Positions 47,917-60,343 of a stretch of 64,000 nt of DNA are shown in pieces (positions within the stretch are counted from its first letter, which is position 1; every line of letters starts with the position of its first letter). The notes beneath the pieces were generated by a model. The model was not told the origin of the DNA and made no database searches. It was given only the letters and a program-made list of their open reading frames with translations. This stretch comes from Typha latifolia (lineage: Eukaryota; Streptophyta; Magnoliopsida; Poales; Typhaceae). The stretch spans positions 11,731,001-11,795,000 of the forward strand of contig CM034099.1 in the NCBI GenBank assembly GCA_019914945.1, written 5' to 3'. Both the position numbers and the translations under genes were made by a program.

Positions 47917-50900
47917 TTATAGAGTGGAGGAATTTCTTGTTTTGTGCATGCCATCCTCGCGGGATGCAGGATGTGCTAAGGAAGACGACGACATAGCAGC
48001 ATGATATGATGAAGAAACAAGCTGGGCTAGAGCAGGCATAGCACCACCTATAAGAGTCATATGAGTCACAAGTCAGAAAACCAAATTAGATACATGATAA
48101 GAAGAGTACTACCACTTGATGAACCCTTTTTCCTCAAATATATAGAACAAAAAAATAGTAGTCCTAGCATGTGATTAGATTAGGTCAAATAATATCAAAA
48201 GGAGTGTATTCAGCAAGACATCAGAAGTTAAATTGCATTGATGCTCAAACATAACATCAACCATGGTTCCTCTATTCCCCTGGTTTTATGGCAAAGCTAT
48301 GTTGGGTTACAAATGCACATGGTGACAACAATTGGTGTATTTTATCATGTCAACATCCACATGAAAATTGGATTAGCTTAGTGCTTCGTATATAGAACCG
48401 CATTACCTTTTCAACACGTGGCAGCTTGTGCAGTTACAAGTCATCACTTCTCATCAAAATTTACAAATAAGCCCTCATTCCAATTGTCCATAGCTAACAG
48501 TCTAACAATACTCCCAAGGTGTTACATTTAAACTATATGAAATGTCCTTTTCCTCTCTCCAACAACCAGTCTAACAATACTCCCAAGGTGTTACATTTAA
48601 ACTATATGAAATGTCCTTTTCCTCTCTCCAACAACCAGTCTACCACTATTATCATCAATCTAGAACGAATTTAATACACAAGCACCACCTTAAGGCAGGA
48701 CACGAAGACATCTATAACCCAATAGTTCACATTTTTATGAAACAAGAATTCAAAATTATAAAAAAAATATCACTACAAACAATTCTATATAGAGAAAACG
48801 AAAATTAATTAAAGAAACAACTTTGACCTGCTAATCCAGCACATGCTGAAGAGAAGATAATCACAGGTGGTGTCTGCACAAACCAAAAAATAATAGGACA
48901 AATTTGAGATTCCTCTAATTGAACTACCATAACAATAATATGTAATATATCGACTCACCATCGTACGACAATGTTACCAAAGAATGTGTATATGTGTATC
49001 TATGTAATACATAAAAGAGGTGATTTTTCAATCAGCTCAAATATTAACTAGTAAAAGAAACATATATCAAGAAATGAATTAGAAAATAAGCAATCATAGC
49101 CTCTGAAATTATTTAAGTCATTCCCTCTTTTTCATAAAAAAGAGGAGCACAAATAATCTAGGTGGTCGTTTCACACAAAGTGATTAAGTCAAGCCCCCCA
49201 TATAGCAAAAAAGGGTTTATAGAGGATGTTCCAAAGTAAGTGGTTATGCATAATTTTAATCAATCATAGTTCTTTTCCATGACGAAGAATCAGTTGCCGA
49301 ACATTAAGTAATTATTAGGCACTGTTACAGCCCAGAATAAAATGGGTGAGATAAACAACTATCACAAAAATAGGTGATAAAGGTTGATTGAGTAGTTAAA
49401 TTCACCTTATTCTTTTTCAAACCCATCATACTTTAAGCTGCCATGTCTTTATACATAGGACAGAAATTTTCAATATTCATGTACCTCTAATGATCCACAT
49501 GTATTAAACTCTAATCGAATAAACTGTATAAAATGCTTCCTATCTACATTATGATTATTTTAGAGAAAACCTCCTAAAGAATTAGAGGCTTAGTAAACTA
49601 TAACTACTACATCATATCGAATCAAAGTCAAAAACTATCATCTCATTAATCTAATTGCAGGCTCAAGACGGCCTAGTGAACGAACTGTAATACACAATTT
49701 AATCAAAATCTTAATTATGTGCATTCAAATTTTGAAACTATCATTGCATTTACTCTGGTAAGGAAAACCCAGCTTCCGGACATGAGCTTTGGCTTAAGAA
49801 TATCATAAAACAAAGCATAAGGATACTCACTACTTCCACATTGAAGGTAGGTTGACCTCAAAAGTTAATTGATATTAGGTAACAAATTACATATACTCTT
49901 GACAAAGTAAACCTAATAAATTTCAGCCAGATATTTAAATTGACTCAAAAGTAATCAATATGGTTTAAATATTTTAAGCACAAAATGGTGAAATAAGGTT
50001 TTTTTCCATTGGTGTAGACTATGAAGCACGGACACGAATACGGGATATAGGAATTTAGAAATACAGATACAAGAATACGATAAATTCTTAAAAGCAGGAT
50101 ACGGATACAGCTTGGATACGCCAATAAATAAATAATATATTTTTAATTTGTTGTCAATCAATAAAACATATGATAAAAAATGAGTATCCCAGAAATGATA
50201 GGATAAAAAAAAGAAAGCTACAAATTCAGTATCTATACATCTAAAATTTTAGAATGATATTGTAATAGAAATTAATATAAAACTCAAAATATTACTAGAA
50301 CATTGAAATTTAATTCAATTATTAATCTACAAATAATTTGGATCTGTGGATAGTTTTCAAGTAGAAATGATAAGATAAAAGGAAAGAAAGCTACAGATTT
50401 ATATCTACATATCTAAAATTTTAGAATAATATTGTAATAGAAACTAATATGAAACTCAAAATATTAGTAAAACATTGAAATATAATTCAACTATTAATTT
50501 ACAATTAATTTGAATCCTTAGATGGCTTTCAAATTATATGCTTAATTCATTATCAAATAAATAAAGTTTTAAAGTATTCTTCACATGAAGGATTGGATAA
50601 TCGTATATACATATAAAGTAGATGTTTTCTATCATTTTTTAACACAAAAAAACAAAAAGGATTGGATGATCAAGAAATGTCTCGGAGCCATATCAACGCC
50701 ATATCGAAAAATTAAAATTAATTTTTTAATTTGGATACTCCTCCAACCGTATCCGATACGTATCGAGCCGTATCCGATACGTATCGAGACGTATCCGTAT
50801 TCAATACATATCAAATCCTGGTACGGATGGGCAAACAAATTATCTGTGTGCTTCATAGGGTGTAGATTGTCTTTCTATAGCAGGGAACAATAAAAGATTT

Positions 50901-53467
50901 GCACGTTCTCCGTTAACTTGGCTAGAAGAATAGCACAAACTGCATTAGAACAAATTAGGAACTGCTACATTTAGCCAAACAACAAAGAACTCCAAAGCAA
51001 TGCGTCACATAAATATTGCTACATAAGAAATCATTATTTCAAATATCGACTCTTAAGTGATTAATGAGAACAATTTTTTTAATCATTCTTTTATATATAG
51101 ATGCTCTCATAGATAGCGGTTAGTAAATTGCTCTTTAAGAAAGCAACTCATAGATCGCTCACCTAGAAAGCGACTTATAAATCACTCTCGAAAGATGATT
51201 TATTTGTCAATATACCAAGACATTGTAAAATATTTTTTCTATATAAAACGCTTTGAGAGTGATTTATAAATTCTTATATAAAAAATTTTGAAATTAAAAT
51301 TTAGAGGAAGTGCTATGTTTAGCCAAAAAATCAAAGAACTCCAAAGTAATGTGCCACAAAAATATCAAGAAGCTAAAATTTATTTTGTACTTACACCAAC
51401 AAGGAAATGCATCCACATTGGCCCTTTCACCAACCGCTTGACAATAGGCATAGCTGCAACAAATTTCACACATTATGACTAGATAAGATTTATCCGTTGC
51501 ATATTGGCACAGAAAATACATCATGGACATAGTGACACTTAAACAATTTACAGTGAAAATACATCATGGACATAGTGACACTCAAACAATTTACAGTGTT
51601 AGATGGAATTTTGAATTTACTAATAAATTCCTAATTGAGATAAAACAGCACAAGGGTTATGCCCAACAACTATGCATGGACAAATAACTTAATTTTAGAA
51701 AAATACCACAAAGGAATAAGCATAAAGACCGACCAACAGGCATGCACATAAAACATAAGAGAACAAGAGAAGGCATGCACATCTATATACTTTGTCCCCA
51801 AGGCAACACAAATGCATAGGAAGGCATGCACTAATATAGCTATTTAATCATATTTCAGTACATAAATAGTAAGAATCCTTTACTATTGCATGTTACCTAT
51901 TGAGTCCCTTAGTCTGCACATTTTAATATTGTGGTCCTCCATTGTGTGAAAAATATTGTGCCTAAAATCTGACTCTTGTATTGGTCACGAGCCAAAGCTA
52001 AGGACATAAAAATGTCACATCAAATTCATAACATTAAAAGAAATCCAACATTTACATCATGGTCCTATCAAGTTCTTCAAAACTAATACTTTTAAAATGC
52101 AGTGCAATTAGATAGGAGAACTAAATTGGATAATCTATGTATATCAGCTATGATAAATAATTAGCTCTTTTGCTCTTAAGCCAATAGCATTATGTCAAAA
52201 AGAATGTCAAACTTGTGAGTTATGTCCTCACAATCATTTCAGAAGAGAACATCGTAAGAAACTAACATACTGCGACAGAGCTACAAATGCTCCAAATCTT
52301 TTGAAAGTACTGAGATACAAATTCAGATAAAGGCAAGTTGGTGGGATTAAGGGGTGTAACTGGATTAGATTCAGTTAGATAGTAGTGATTCTAGTGAAAT
52401 TGATTCCAAATAGGTGTTTGTGAAGCATTCCACATAAACTAATTATACTTTGACCCTCCATAAACTTAGTGTATGCTCTAAAAAACAAACAGAAAGAGAA
52501 ATCCATTTTACAACTCAATCAAGTCCGTGTTCTTTATTTCCCAAAACCCATTTGTTCACCAAACCGTGAAGCAGAGGTTGCTTGCTTGGAATTGGGCTTG
52601 ATAGCTCTCTTTAGTACAATCCTCCTTACAAGAACAACCTCAGGTTTGTTCCTAAGACTACACCAACTGCTTCCTTTGTTCATGTTCTGGCATAGGAGAT
52701 CTAATGAATTAGAGGGGAGTTGGGGGACTCGCGGGTTGTACGGTGCTTACTCTATCAATTTAATCTTTTTACATAACTTCTCAAGCATGTAAGCAAATAA
52801 ATTATCACTAAAAAAAGAGAATGAACTTTTGAGAAATAATATTATACCATGATTAAAACCATAGAAGGCACTAGCTGTACCACCAACAGCAGAACCTATC
52901 TGCAAAGAGAGAATAACACAAAAATTAGGCAGTGACAATAACCTCATATAACAATCATCATAATCAACGGAAACTAATGATCCCTTCTCCAATAAGGGGC
53001 TGCTCCAATGGTAACAAAAGTTAATTTGCCCTCGTTACTTTTAATCTTTAACATGATCATAAACAAGAGAAAGAGCAAACAATAAAGGGAACTTTTAATA
53101 GAAAACATTCAAAAACATTTCTAAAAAGGAAAAGGACTCATACTGAGCAAAAATGAGCATAATTTAAACTACCAAGCATCACAATTGATATTGAAAAGAA
53201 CAAATATCAAAGAACGGATGGAGATTGGACACGAACCATGCAAAAGCTGTCCCGGATCAACGGCGCAACAGTCCAACTGCTGGTTTCCTTCAATAATTCC
53301 AGATGGGCATTAAAAGAAAAGAACTTACAATTAATCCAATGAATCCAATAAAGATCCAATCTTTGGATAAAATAAGCATGAGAAAGATCCAGAATCAATA
53401 CCATGTTCTTGGAGAGAGGTCCAAAGCATTGACGGCACCTACGTAAAGTGGGATCTGAGTCCGCCAT
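47917..53467 (-). CDS. Host gene 2: small glycine-rich membrane-type protein, 5 coding exons (172 aa)
   Basis: Exons on the minus strand: 53237-53467, 52848-52899, 51395-51453, 48828-48873 and 47917-48047. Their lengths sum to 519 bases, phases agree at every junction, and all introns are GT-AG. The start is ATG 53467 (MADSDPTLRR). Residues 78-95 (IGSAVGGTASAFYGFNH) are Gly/Ala-rich. Residues 111-140 (HFLVG, PPVIIFSSACAGLAGGAMPA) form one long hydrophobic, small-residue segment, probably membrane-embedded. The C terminus (140-172) is Ser-rich and polar. No signal peptide. I believe similar plant proteins exist but cannot name the family or a function. Exon 1 coding choice and its donor (GTTCGT) are the least certain part. 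Introns 2-4 (1.4, 2.5 and 0.8 kb) have taken in repeats. A dead copy of exon 2 lies at 44465-44797. Confidence 0.82.
48499..48636. repeat. Perfect 69-bp tandem duplication in intron 4
   Basis: Unit AGTCTAACAATACTCCCAAG... at 48499-48567 is repeated without visible change at 48568-48636. Confidence 0.92.
50019..50858. mobile_element. hAT-type MITE in intron 3 of host gene 2, TSD GGTGTAGA
   Basis: 840 bp with terminal inverted repeat CTATGAAGCAC at both ends, flanked by the perfect 8-bp duplication GGTGTAGA (50011-50018 and 50859-50866). The left arm has ACGGACACGAATACGG-type words. The right arm has CGTATCCGATACGTATCGAG repeated in tandem (about 50749-50790), which pairs loosely with the left arm. 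The centre holds a 172-bp tandem repeat (starting near 50191 and 50363). No coding capacity. Confidence 0.93.
51017..51303. mobile_element. Partial inverted copy of the 46612-47361 element, in intron 3
   Basis: The reverse complement matches about 46995-47290 and includes the terminal TGCTACATAAGAAATC end. It is flanked by an imperfect direct repeat of about 65 bp (50957-51020 and 51304-51370, sharing CAAAGAACTCCAAAG). Confidence 0.8.
51512..51597. repeat. 43-bp tandem duplication in intron 2
   Basis: GAAAATACATCATGGACATA begins at 51512 and again at 51555; the two units differ at one base (CACTT/CACTC). Confidence 0.9.
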
Positions 53468-54560
53468 TGGATTCTTTTGAGCTCTCAGAGCCACGAAGCG
53501 CCTCTTGATATGGATCTCAATCTTAACCGTGGGAAAAATCCTCGTCTAGAACTCTTACAACATAAAAATAGCAATTCTAATAATTTACCATAACAGAAAT
53601 TCATACAACAAAGTTTAAAGTTTAGAAAAAAATTTCAACTCTTATCCAAACAACAAATTGTATAGAACAAATTCATACAACAAATTTTAGTTCCAACTTT
53701 CAAGATTCACAAACATAACTATTAAACTTTTTGAATAGGAACATTAACCTTTTTGAAGAACTTCATCGAGATTCATGAACATAACTATTGAACTTACAAG
53801 GTCTAGCACAAATAGGTGAATAACCATGTCTCTTTAGAAAGTCGAATTTTAGCATAGAGGCATCAAATGACAAGTTAGCGAAACATCATTAACCAAAGAA
53901 ATACCTATAAAAAATACAACTTAGGCTACTAACAGATCTGGCTGTTTGACATAATTAGCGTGTTGTGATGAAATCAAAGGTATTCTTATCTAAATACAAC
54001 AAAAAGAGTATTAACTTCATCTTTACTATACTGGCAGACTTATTATGCTGTTCTTTTCCGTAAAAAATAAAGAAAGGCACTACGAGTATAAAATCTATAT
54101 ACATAAGTAGTATACGTAGATCCAAATTTCTGCGAGCAGATTTTCGGAAGTTAACTTGTAGTGTCTTGAATAATCAAGAGAATGTCACGCAGAGATTCAC
54201 TGGAACAAAATGTTAAGGAAAAGACCTCGGGCTCGGCAGGCGGCGGCGGTGACGGCGATGAAGGCTCGGCAGGCAGCGGCGGCGGCGGCTGCGACGAGGA
54301 GGGCTCAGCAGGCAGCGGCGGTGAGAGTAAGATGGTGAGGAGATCCGACGGCGGTGATGGCTGAAAGCACGGCGGTGAGGGCCGGCGGGAAGACGGCAGG
54401 CGGAGACAGAGGCACCGCGGCAGGCGGCAGGCTGCAGGCGGCAGAAGGAGGCGGGCGAAATTTGTTTGCCCTTCCGAAAGTTTCGATGAGGCGACTGGAG
54501 AGAGAGGAGGGTGGATTAGAATAGAGTAGTTAGGGTTTTAATTTGTATATATATAACGGT
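53468..54560 (-). promoter_or_regulatory. 5' UTR, probable 5' intron and promoter of host gene 2
   Basis: A TATA box (TATATATATAC on the minus strand) lies at about 54545-54555, followed downstream by AAACCCTAACTAC (telo-box type) and a CT-rich, then GC-rich leader (54190-54500). The leader contains three degenerate copies of a GGCTCGGCAGGC-GGCGGC unit. AT-rich sequence between 53500 and 54150 is probably a 5' UTR intron. The open frame on the plus strand at 54182-54364 is a by-product of the GC-rich repeats. Confidence 0.6.
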
Positions 54561-55881
54561 TTCGCGGGTCCGACCCGACTCGTATACTTAACGGGTCAAT
54601 AGTATAAATCCGAACACTTAATTATTAAACGGCTTAAGGGGTTTGACTGACATATTTACGATCCGACCTCTTCTATTTACAAATAGTTGAATTTAACTAA
54701 TTTACGGTGTTATATAAAATAATAGCGAAAAAGAAGAATATGTTATAAAATCCTCAAATATCTTATTATTCGAGCGGATTTAGGCTGGGCTTCAGCGGTC
54801 GAACTATTTGATCAGAATTCGATAAGGTGCTATTTGGATTAGAGTATCAGAACCCATCATGTTTAGCTCGGTAGATGTTAGTGACAAAATTCATGAACCT
54901 TGATATTTTTACTCAGATATTTTAGAGCTACAGAAAAATTGCTGTCAAGGTAGGTTCCCTCATCTCTCAAAATATAACATAGAAAAATATAAATATAAAA
55001 TTACTATAAGCTTATAAATTTTGTGAAGTATATATTTCCATGCTTGGCATAAATAATAAATATTATGAGATCACCAAGAAAGACAAATTTCAATACAACA
55101 CCCATGTAATCTCAGACAAGCATTGAGTTGCAGCACTAGTGCCAAGATAAAATAGTATGAATTGCTTTGTATTTAAGATTTTATAGCATGAATATACCAT
55201 GTTCTTTTATCTGTGTGTTTATTTTCTAGAGGGAAACAATAAAAAAATTGACCAAAATTCAGCTCTTCATTATATCTCCATCATCCATGGAAGATAGAAA
55301 AAAACAAAAAAGGGAAATAGAAATACAAGCTAACCGTAACCTATAACAAATAACGACATTGGAAACTCTTCAAGTTGGTACAAGATAGGATAAAAAGATA
55401 CATCTCATTTTTGTTCCTATGACCTTCGAATCTTTCTCCTCATCGAACTTAATTTTCTTGGCAATGGCTGACCAACATGTACATCATAGTAATAAAAGGA
55501 AAAGGGAAAATCATAAGCAACATCCTAAGTTTCATTATCATATATCTAAGTATTGAATCCAAATAATTTGAGATGAAGTAACATTAATCAACAGGAATAT
55601 CAAAGTAGAAAGATGCGAACTTATTACTTGCTGATGAAATTAAGCTCTCTTCTTAGATGGTCATTTAGAATAATAAAGAAAGCTATGGTCTCTTACATGA
55701 ACCCTCACTGTGGAAAAAACAAGTGGCGCCAGCCCTAGCATTGCTAGGGATTGGCGCAAGTATTGCCTCCCTCTAGAAGGGATTCCTCCCTCACTGTTGC
55801 CGTCGGCGAGGTTTATTCTCGCCCCTCCCCTAGCTGACTGGCTAGGGGAAGGGAGATCCTCCTTTCCCCCCTTCTCTTCTC
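54561..55881. other. Intergenic, no gene seen
   Basis: AT-rich apart from 55720-55881, which is GC-rich with short inverted words (GGCGCCAGCCCTAGCATTGC, then CTAGGGATTGGCGC). No supportable gene. Confidence 0.45.
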
Positions 55882-56441
55882 TAGACATGATCAAATGGCC
55901 CAGCCCGCCCATGCCCGGCCCGGACCCGGTTTAGGCCCGGCCCGGCCCGAGCCCGAACTACCCATGGGCGGCACAGGCCAGCCCTTTGCCCGCCCGACCC
56001 GGCTCGAAAGCCCGCCCGTTTAGCCCGCAACTAAGCCCGCCCGTCTGCTATAGTGCTTTGCCCGTTTGCTACAGTAATTTACCATTGCTACAGTAAAAAA
56101 ATATTTTAGTATTATACCATTTTGCATTATTTTAAGCAGACTTTTAAAAAATTTTAATTTTTTTTAAATAGAGGAATATAAATATTTATAAAAAAACTAA
56201 TAGTTAAAAAAATTCTAAAAATAACTGAAATATGGGTTGGGCTGAGTGATTGGTGGGTTGGGCTGGCCCGGCCCGATCTCTCACGGGCCAACGGGCGGTA
56301 ACGGGCTAGACTATTCTAGCCCGGCCCGAACCCGGCCCGGCCCGAGTGATTAATGGGTCGGGCCGTGAACAAAGACTTAAGCCCGCTTGGCCCGAAAAGC
56401 CCGGCCCGAACCCGGCCCGGCCCGCCCGGTTATCATGTCTA
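55882..56441. mobile_element. GC-rich hAT MITE, TSD CTCTTYTC
   Basis: 560 bp with terminal inverted repeat TAGACATGAT at both ends and 8-bp flanks CTCTTCTC (55874-55881) and CTCTTTTC (56442-56449), one mismatch. Both arms are made of CCCGGCCCG-type words and the centre is AT-rich, so the two arms can pair over most of their length. No coding capacity. Confidence 0.92.
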
Positions 56442-56686
56442 CTCTTTTCCCTCTCTTTCCTCTTCTTCCTCTCTTTCCTCTTCTTCCTCTCCCTTTCCCC
56501 CTTCTTTTCTTCCTCTTTTTTTCCTCTTCTTCCTCAGCTCGCTACTGCTACTCCCCACCACATCCATTGTCGCTCCTCACCGACACTGCCGCTTCTCACT
56601 GTGCCCATTGCTGCTCCTCACCACTACTCCTCACCGCGCCCACTGCTACTTCTCACCGCACCCACCATCGCTTCTCATCGTGCCCA
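56442..56686. repeat. CT-rich tract and degenerate minisatellite
   Basis: TTCCTCTTCTTCCTC-type sequence passes into repeats of roughly 24 bp like GCTCCTCACCGCGCCCACTG. The same repeat resumes at 60831 on the other side of the gypsy insertion. Confidence 0.7.
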
Positions 56687-57444
56687 TGATAAATTTAGTT
56701 AGGATCTTTTCTTACTGTATTAGTTATTTATTTTTATTAAAATAAAATTTTTGTATGTCACATTCGAACGCCCTTGCGAACACCTGCATCGCGTTCGCAC
56801 ATACAGAGGATATATTTTGTGCGTTTGAACGCGATCGAGCGCGTTCGAACGCAATCGACAGAAATCCTCTAGAATTAGGGTTACTTATTGTTTTAGGACT
56901 TGTTGGCTAGCCTCTATATATATGTGGATGGCAGCCAAATTCATAATGCTATTGGAATATTGATTTCTTGCCTCTCTATCATTTATCTACTCTAATCTCC
57001 CTCCTCCCTATTCACCATCCTTCCACCTCTACTATTGGCAAAGTTTCTCCTAACTTCTAATCTCCCTCTACTATCGAGCCACCCCTCTTCTTTGGGATCT
57101 CGACCACTTCATTCCCTTCATCTATATCCCTTAATCACATCTACTAACCACCTTCATCTCCATATCCATCCATAACTCTAATATCCACTCCACTTGTCAC
57201 CATCACCATTACCCACGTTATTCTGTGTTTACGTCCCAGTTGCAATTCGAATCTGCGAAGGGCGTAAATTCAAAAGTTGTAGATCAGGAAGTTATGAATC
57301 TAATCCACTTAGCTTCGTAATTTTCTAACTATAAAGGAATATCTGAAGAATATTTTCTCATGATTGCATGGACTATTTTCTACTATAAATTCAGATCTTA
57401 AGAGAATTGTTCTGTAGCCGACCTTTTGGTACAAGAACCCATCA
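56687..57444 (+). repeat. Ty3/gypsy 5' LTR
   Basis: 758 bp. TTCGAA cluster 56763-56852, TATA (CTCTATATATATG) near 56911. Followed by primer site TTCGGTATTAGAG (57446-57458). Confidence 0.9.
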
Positions 57445-57482
57445 ATTCGGTATTAGAGAAGGCGAACCTTAGACCTCCATTA

Positions 57483-58840
57483 ATGGTTGAAACAAAAAAG
57501 ATGAAATCAACAAGAAGACCTATGGAGAGCACACCGACAAGGGAAGACTCAATCCACGATAACCCTAACCGTAAGGCCGATTCCTTTGGAGTGACCAAGG
57601 CAGGACTGAGTCAACCAACGTCCATGGGTGTGAATATGGGCTTGGCGGATGAACTTAGGGGCATGTTCCAAATATTGCTGCATAGAGTTGATGCAATTCA
57701 AAAGGATCACAATGATTTCAAGGAATATGTCATGAACCGATTAAGTTCGTCATCTCCTCGACGACGATTGGAGCCTCAAGCCAACGGTGGACCTCATCGA
57801 ACTGATATCTCACAAGTCCAGGTGCGTCATGTGAGTGTCAATGATCCCCTCTTACCTATGCCTACACATCATCCCACACATCCATTACAAAATCCAAGAC
57901 CGGCGGTGGTAGAACCCAAGAGGCATGCAGCACCGGTGTGCTTCGTCGATGAAGAGGATTGGCACTTTGAGGAAGAGATTGATCACTTTGGAGATGATGA
58001 TGGATGTGCTCGAGGATTTAGAGAAGGTGATCAACATGCGCAAAGGTTTAGACCTGAACTAAGGATCTTTTATGAACCCGACATTACTATTCGGGGGAGA
58101 ACTGCACGCTTAGATTTTTTCAAATTCCAAGGCAGTGATCCAACGGATTGGGTGTTTCAAGTTGAACAATATTTTGATTGTCAAAGTACAGTAAAAGATG
58201 CAAAGGTCCAGATGGCAAGCTTTAACCTCCAAGGAATGGCATTGCATTGGTATAGATTGGTTATTCGTGATGGAGGATTTACCTAATGGGCTGATTTTTG
58301 TAGGAGGGTTACACGTAGATTTGGGACAGCGGCATATAAAAAATTTTGTTGCCACATTAAGCAAGATGGCTCAGAGGACGACCGTATTGGAGTATCAAGA
58401 TAAGTTTGAAAGAGTCAGTAGTCATTGTGAGCCACCTTGGCCTGAATCGACATTGATGAGCACATTTATTTTAGGGCTGTAGGATGAGATACAGGTGGAT
58501 GTTCGTGCTCTTTATCCTACTACTCTTGAGGAGGCCTTTGAGAAGGCTGTGAGGATGGAGCAAAAGCATAAGGCTCTAAAGATGGCAGTGAAAACTAATT
58601 GGAGCAACCGAGATGGGCGATTTGCACCTAAAATGCTGGCTGGAAATCCTACGGGTTCAAAAATAATGGCTACGAGTATTAGACCATGGCCACCTTTGAG
58701 GCCTTCTTTTGATGTTAGAGAAGGCACAAGACCCCATGTTCGAACTCTCACACTTGCCTAGGTGGAGGAGCGAACAGCGAAGGCCTTTGCTTTCAATGCG
58801 ATGAGCGTTCACCCCCGGTCATCAGTGTTCTAAACCGATC
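57483..58840 (+). pseudogene. Ty3/gypsy gag
   Basis: The best gag in the window: open from ATG 57483 to TAA 58284 (267 codons), starting MVETKKMKSTRRPMESTP. An N-terminal helix-like part (ELRGMFQILLHRVDAIQKDH) is followed by the capsid domain DWVFQVEQYFDCQST and NLQGMALHWYRLV. It continues after the stop and a one-base insertion near 58340 with LSKMAQRTTVLEYQDKFERV (58360-58420), and ends in a zinc knuckle near 58788-58830 damaged by a missing base. Confidence 0.88.
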
Positions 58841-58846
58841 AGGAGT

Positions 58847-59260
58847 GTGATGCTTATCGATGGTCTCGAGGAGGATGATGAGGTTGTTGATGAAGGAGAG
58901 TGTCCAGAGGAGGTCCATGAGGAGGCCGTTGTGGAGGGTGCGGAGGAAGATATCCAAGCAGAAATATCGATGCATGCATATTCGGGTACTTTCGTGCCGA
59001 GGACGTTACGGATAGACGGACTCGTTAGAAAGTGTTGTGTGCACATCCTTAACGATTCGGGGAGTACACACAACTTTCTAGACAAGAGGTTAGTGAGGAG
59101 ATTAGGTTTGGATGCCAAACCAACCACAGGATTTGACGTTGCTATTGGAGATGGCACGAAGCTTAAGGCGGAGAGCTTATGTCGCTGGATCGGTATTCGA
59201 GTGCAAGGACATAACATCATTGTAGACTTGTATTTGTTGGCGCTGCGATAGCGAACATTG
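58847..59260 (+). pseudogene. Ty3/gypsy aspartic protease
   Basis: Open for 134 codons, with HILNDSGSTHNFLDKRLVRR: catalytic D-S-G is intact here, unlike the 33946 copy. Acidic linker (EEDDEVVDEGECPEE) precedes it. A stop replaces the Gly near 59249, and about 140 bp of link to RT is lost after 59330. Confidence 0.85.
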
Positions 59261-59369
59261 TCCTTGGCACTCCGTCGTTATAAAGTTTGGGACCTGTCAC
59301 ATTTGATTTTCGGAGCATGTGGATAAATTTTAAACAAGGAAACAAAGATGTGGATGAAATTGAACCAAG

Positions 59370-60343
59370 TCATAGCTCACACTCATCCCCCATGCTATTG
59401 GTGTAAAAAAAATGACGGGACATGACGTTTTTATGTTGAGTGTCGGGCACTAAACGCTATTACCGTCAAGGATTAGTATCCTATTCCGGTTATAGAGGAG
59501 CTACTTGACGAGCTTGTAGGGGCGACTATATTCAGCAAGCTTGACTTGAGGGTCGGGTATCATCAAATTAGAATTCATTTGGCAAATGTGCACAAAATTG
59601 CATTTTGAACTCCAGACGGGTATTACAAGTTCTGGGTGAAGCCTTTTGGTCTCACCAATGCTCCGGCTACCTTTCAAGGCCTCATGAATGATATATTTCG
59701 GCATCTATTACGAAGGTATGTCTTGGTATTTTTTGACGATATTTTGGTATATAGTAGGACTGAATTGGAGCATTGGCGGCATTTAGAGGATGTGTTGAAT
59801 TTGTTGAAGCAAAATTAATTTAAGATCAAGAAGTCCAAGTGCCTATGGGGAGTACCACAAGTGGAGTATTTAGGCTACATCATTTCAGCGGATGGTGTAG
59901 CGGCAGATCCTCAAAAGGTTGCATGCATGACCTCTTGGCCTATTCCTACTACTATCACCAGATTGAGAGGATTTTTGGGGCTGACTGGATACTATCGCCA
60001 TTTCATCGCCGGATATGGCAAGATCGCTGCTCCTCTCACTTCTTTGTTGGAAAATGACTCTTTTAGATGGACAGATGAAGCCACTACAGCTTTTAAAAAA
60101 CTAAAAATAACAATGACAATGGCACCCGTTTTAGCGCTACCGGACTTCACCAAAGAGTTCATTGTGAAATGTGATGCGACGGGAGTTGTCATAGGAGCTG
60201 TACTAATGCAAGGAGAACGTCCCATTGCCTATCTTAGCAAAGCTTTATCACAAAAATCTCAGCAATTATCGACTTATGAGAGAGAGATGTTGGCAATTCT
60301 GCATGCGGTGACAAAGTGGAGGCCTTATTTGATCGGTAGGTGA
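59370..60343 (+). pseudogene. Ty3/gypsy reverse transcriptase and RNase H
   Basis: Starts inside RT after a deletion. [13 protein letters not shown] (59535), [21 protein letters not shown] (59643-59705) and active-site FFDDILVYS (59728-59755). RNase H reads in one frame at 59861-60343: LRGFLGLTGYYRHFIAGYGK, VKCDATGVVIGAVLMQGERP, LSKALSQKSQQLSTYEREM. Glu of the usual VECDAS is Lys here. A stop at 59816 and shifts near 59400, 59607 and 59850 break the frame. Confidence 0.86.

Noticed and set aside
54182..54364. Gly-rich 60-codon open frame on the plus strand
   Set aside because: Produced by GC-rich repeats in the 5' leader of host gene 2, which is transcribed from the other strand.
56346..56745. 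Three overlapping plus-strand open frames rich in Ser, Leu, Phe and Pro
   Set aside because: They read a CT-rich tract in all three frames and cross the MITE end and the LTR start; low complexity only.
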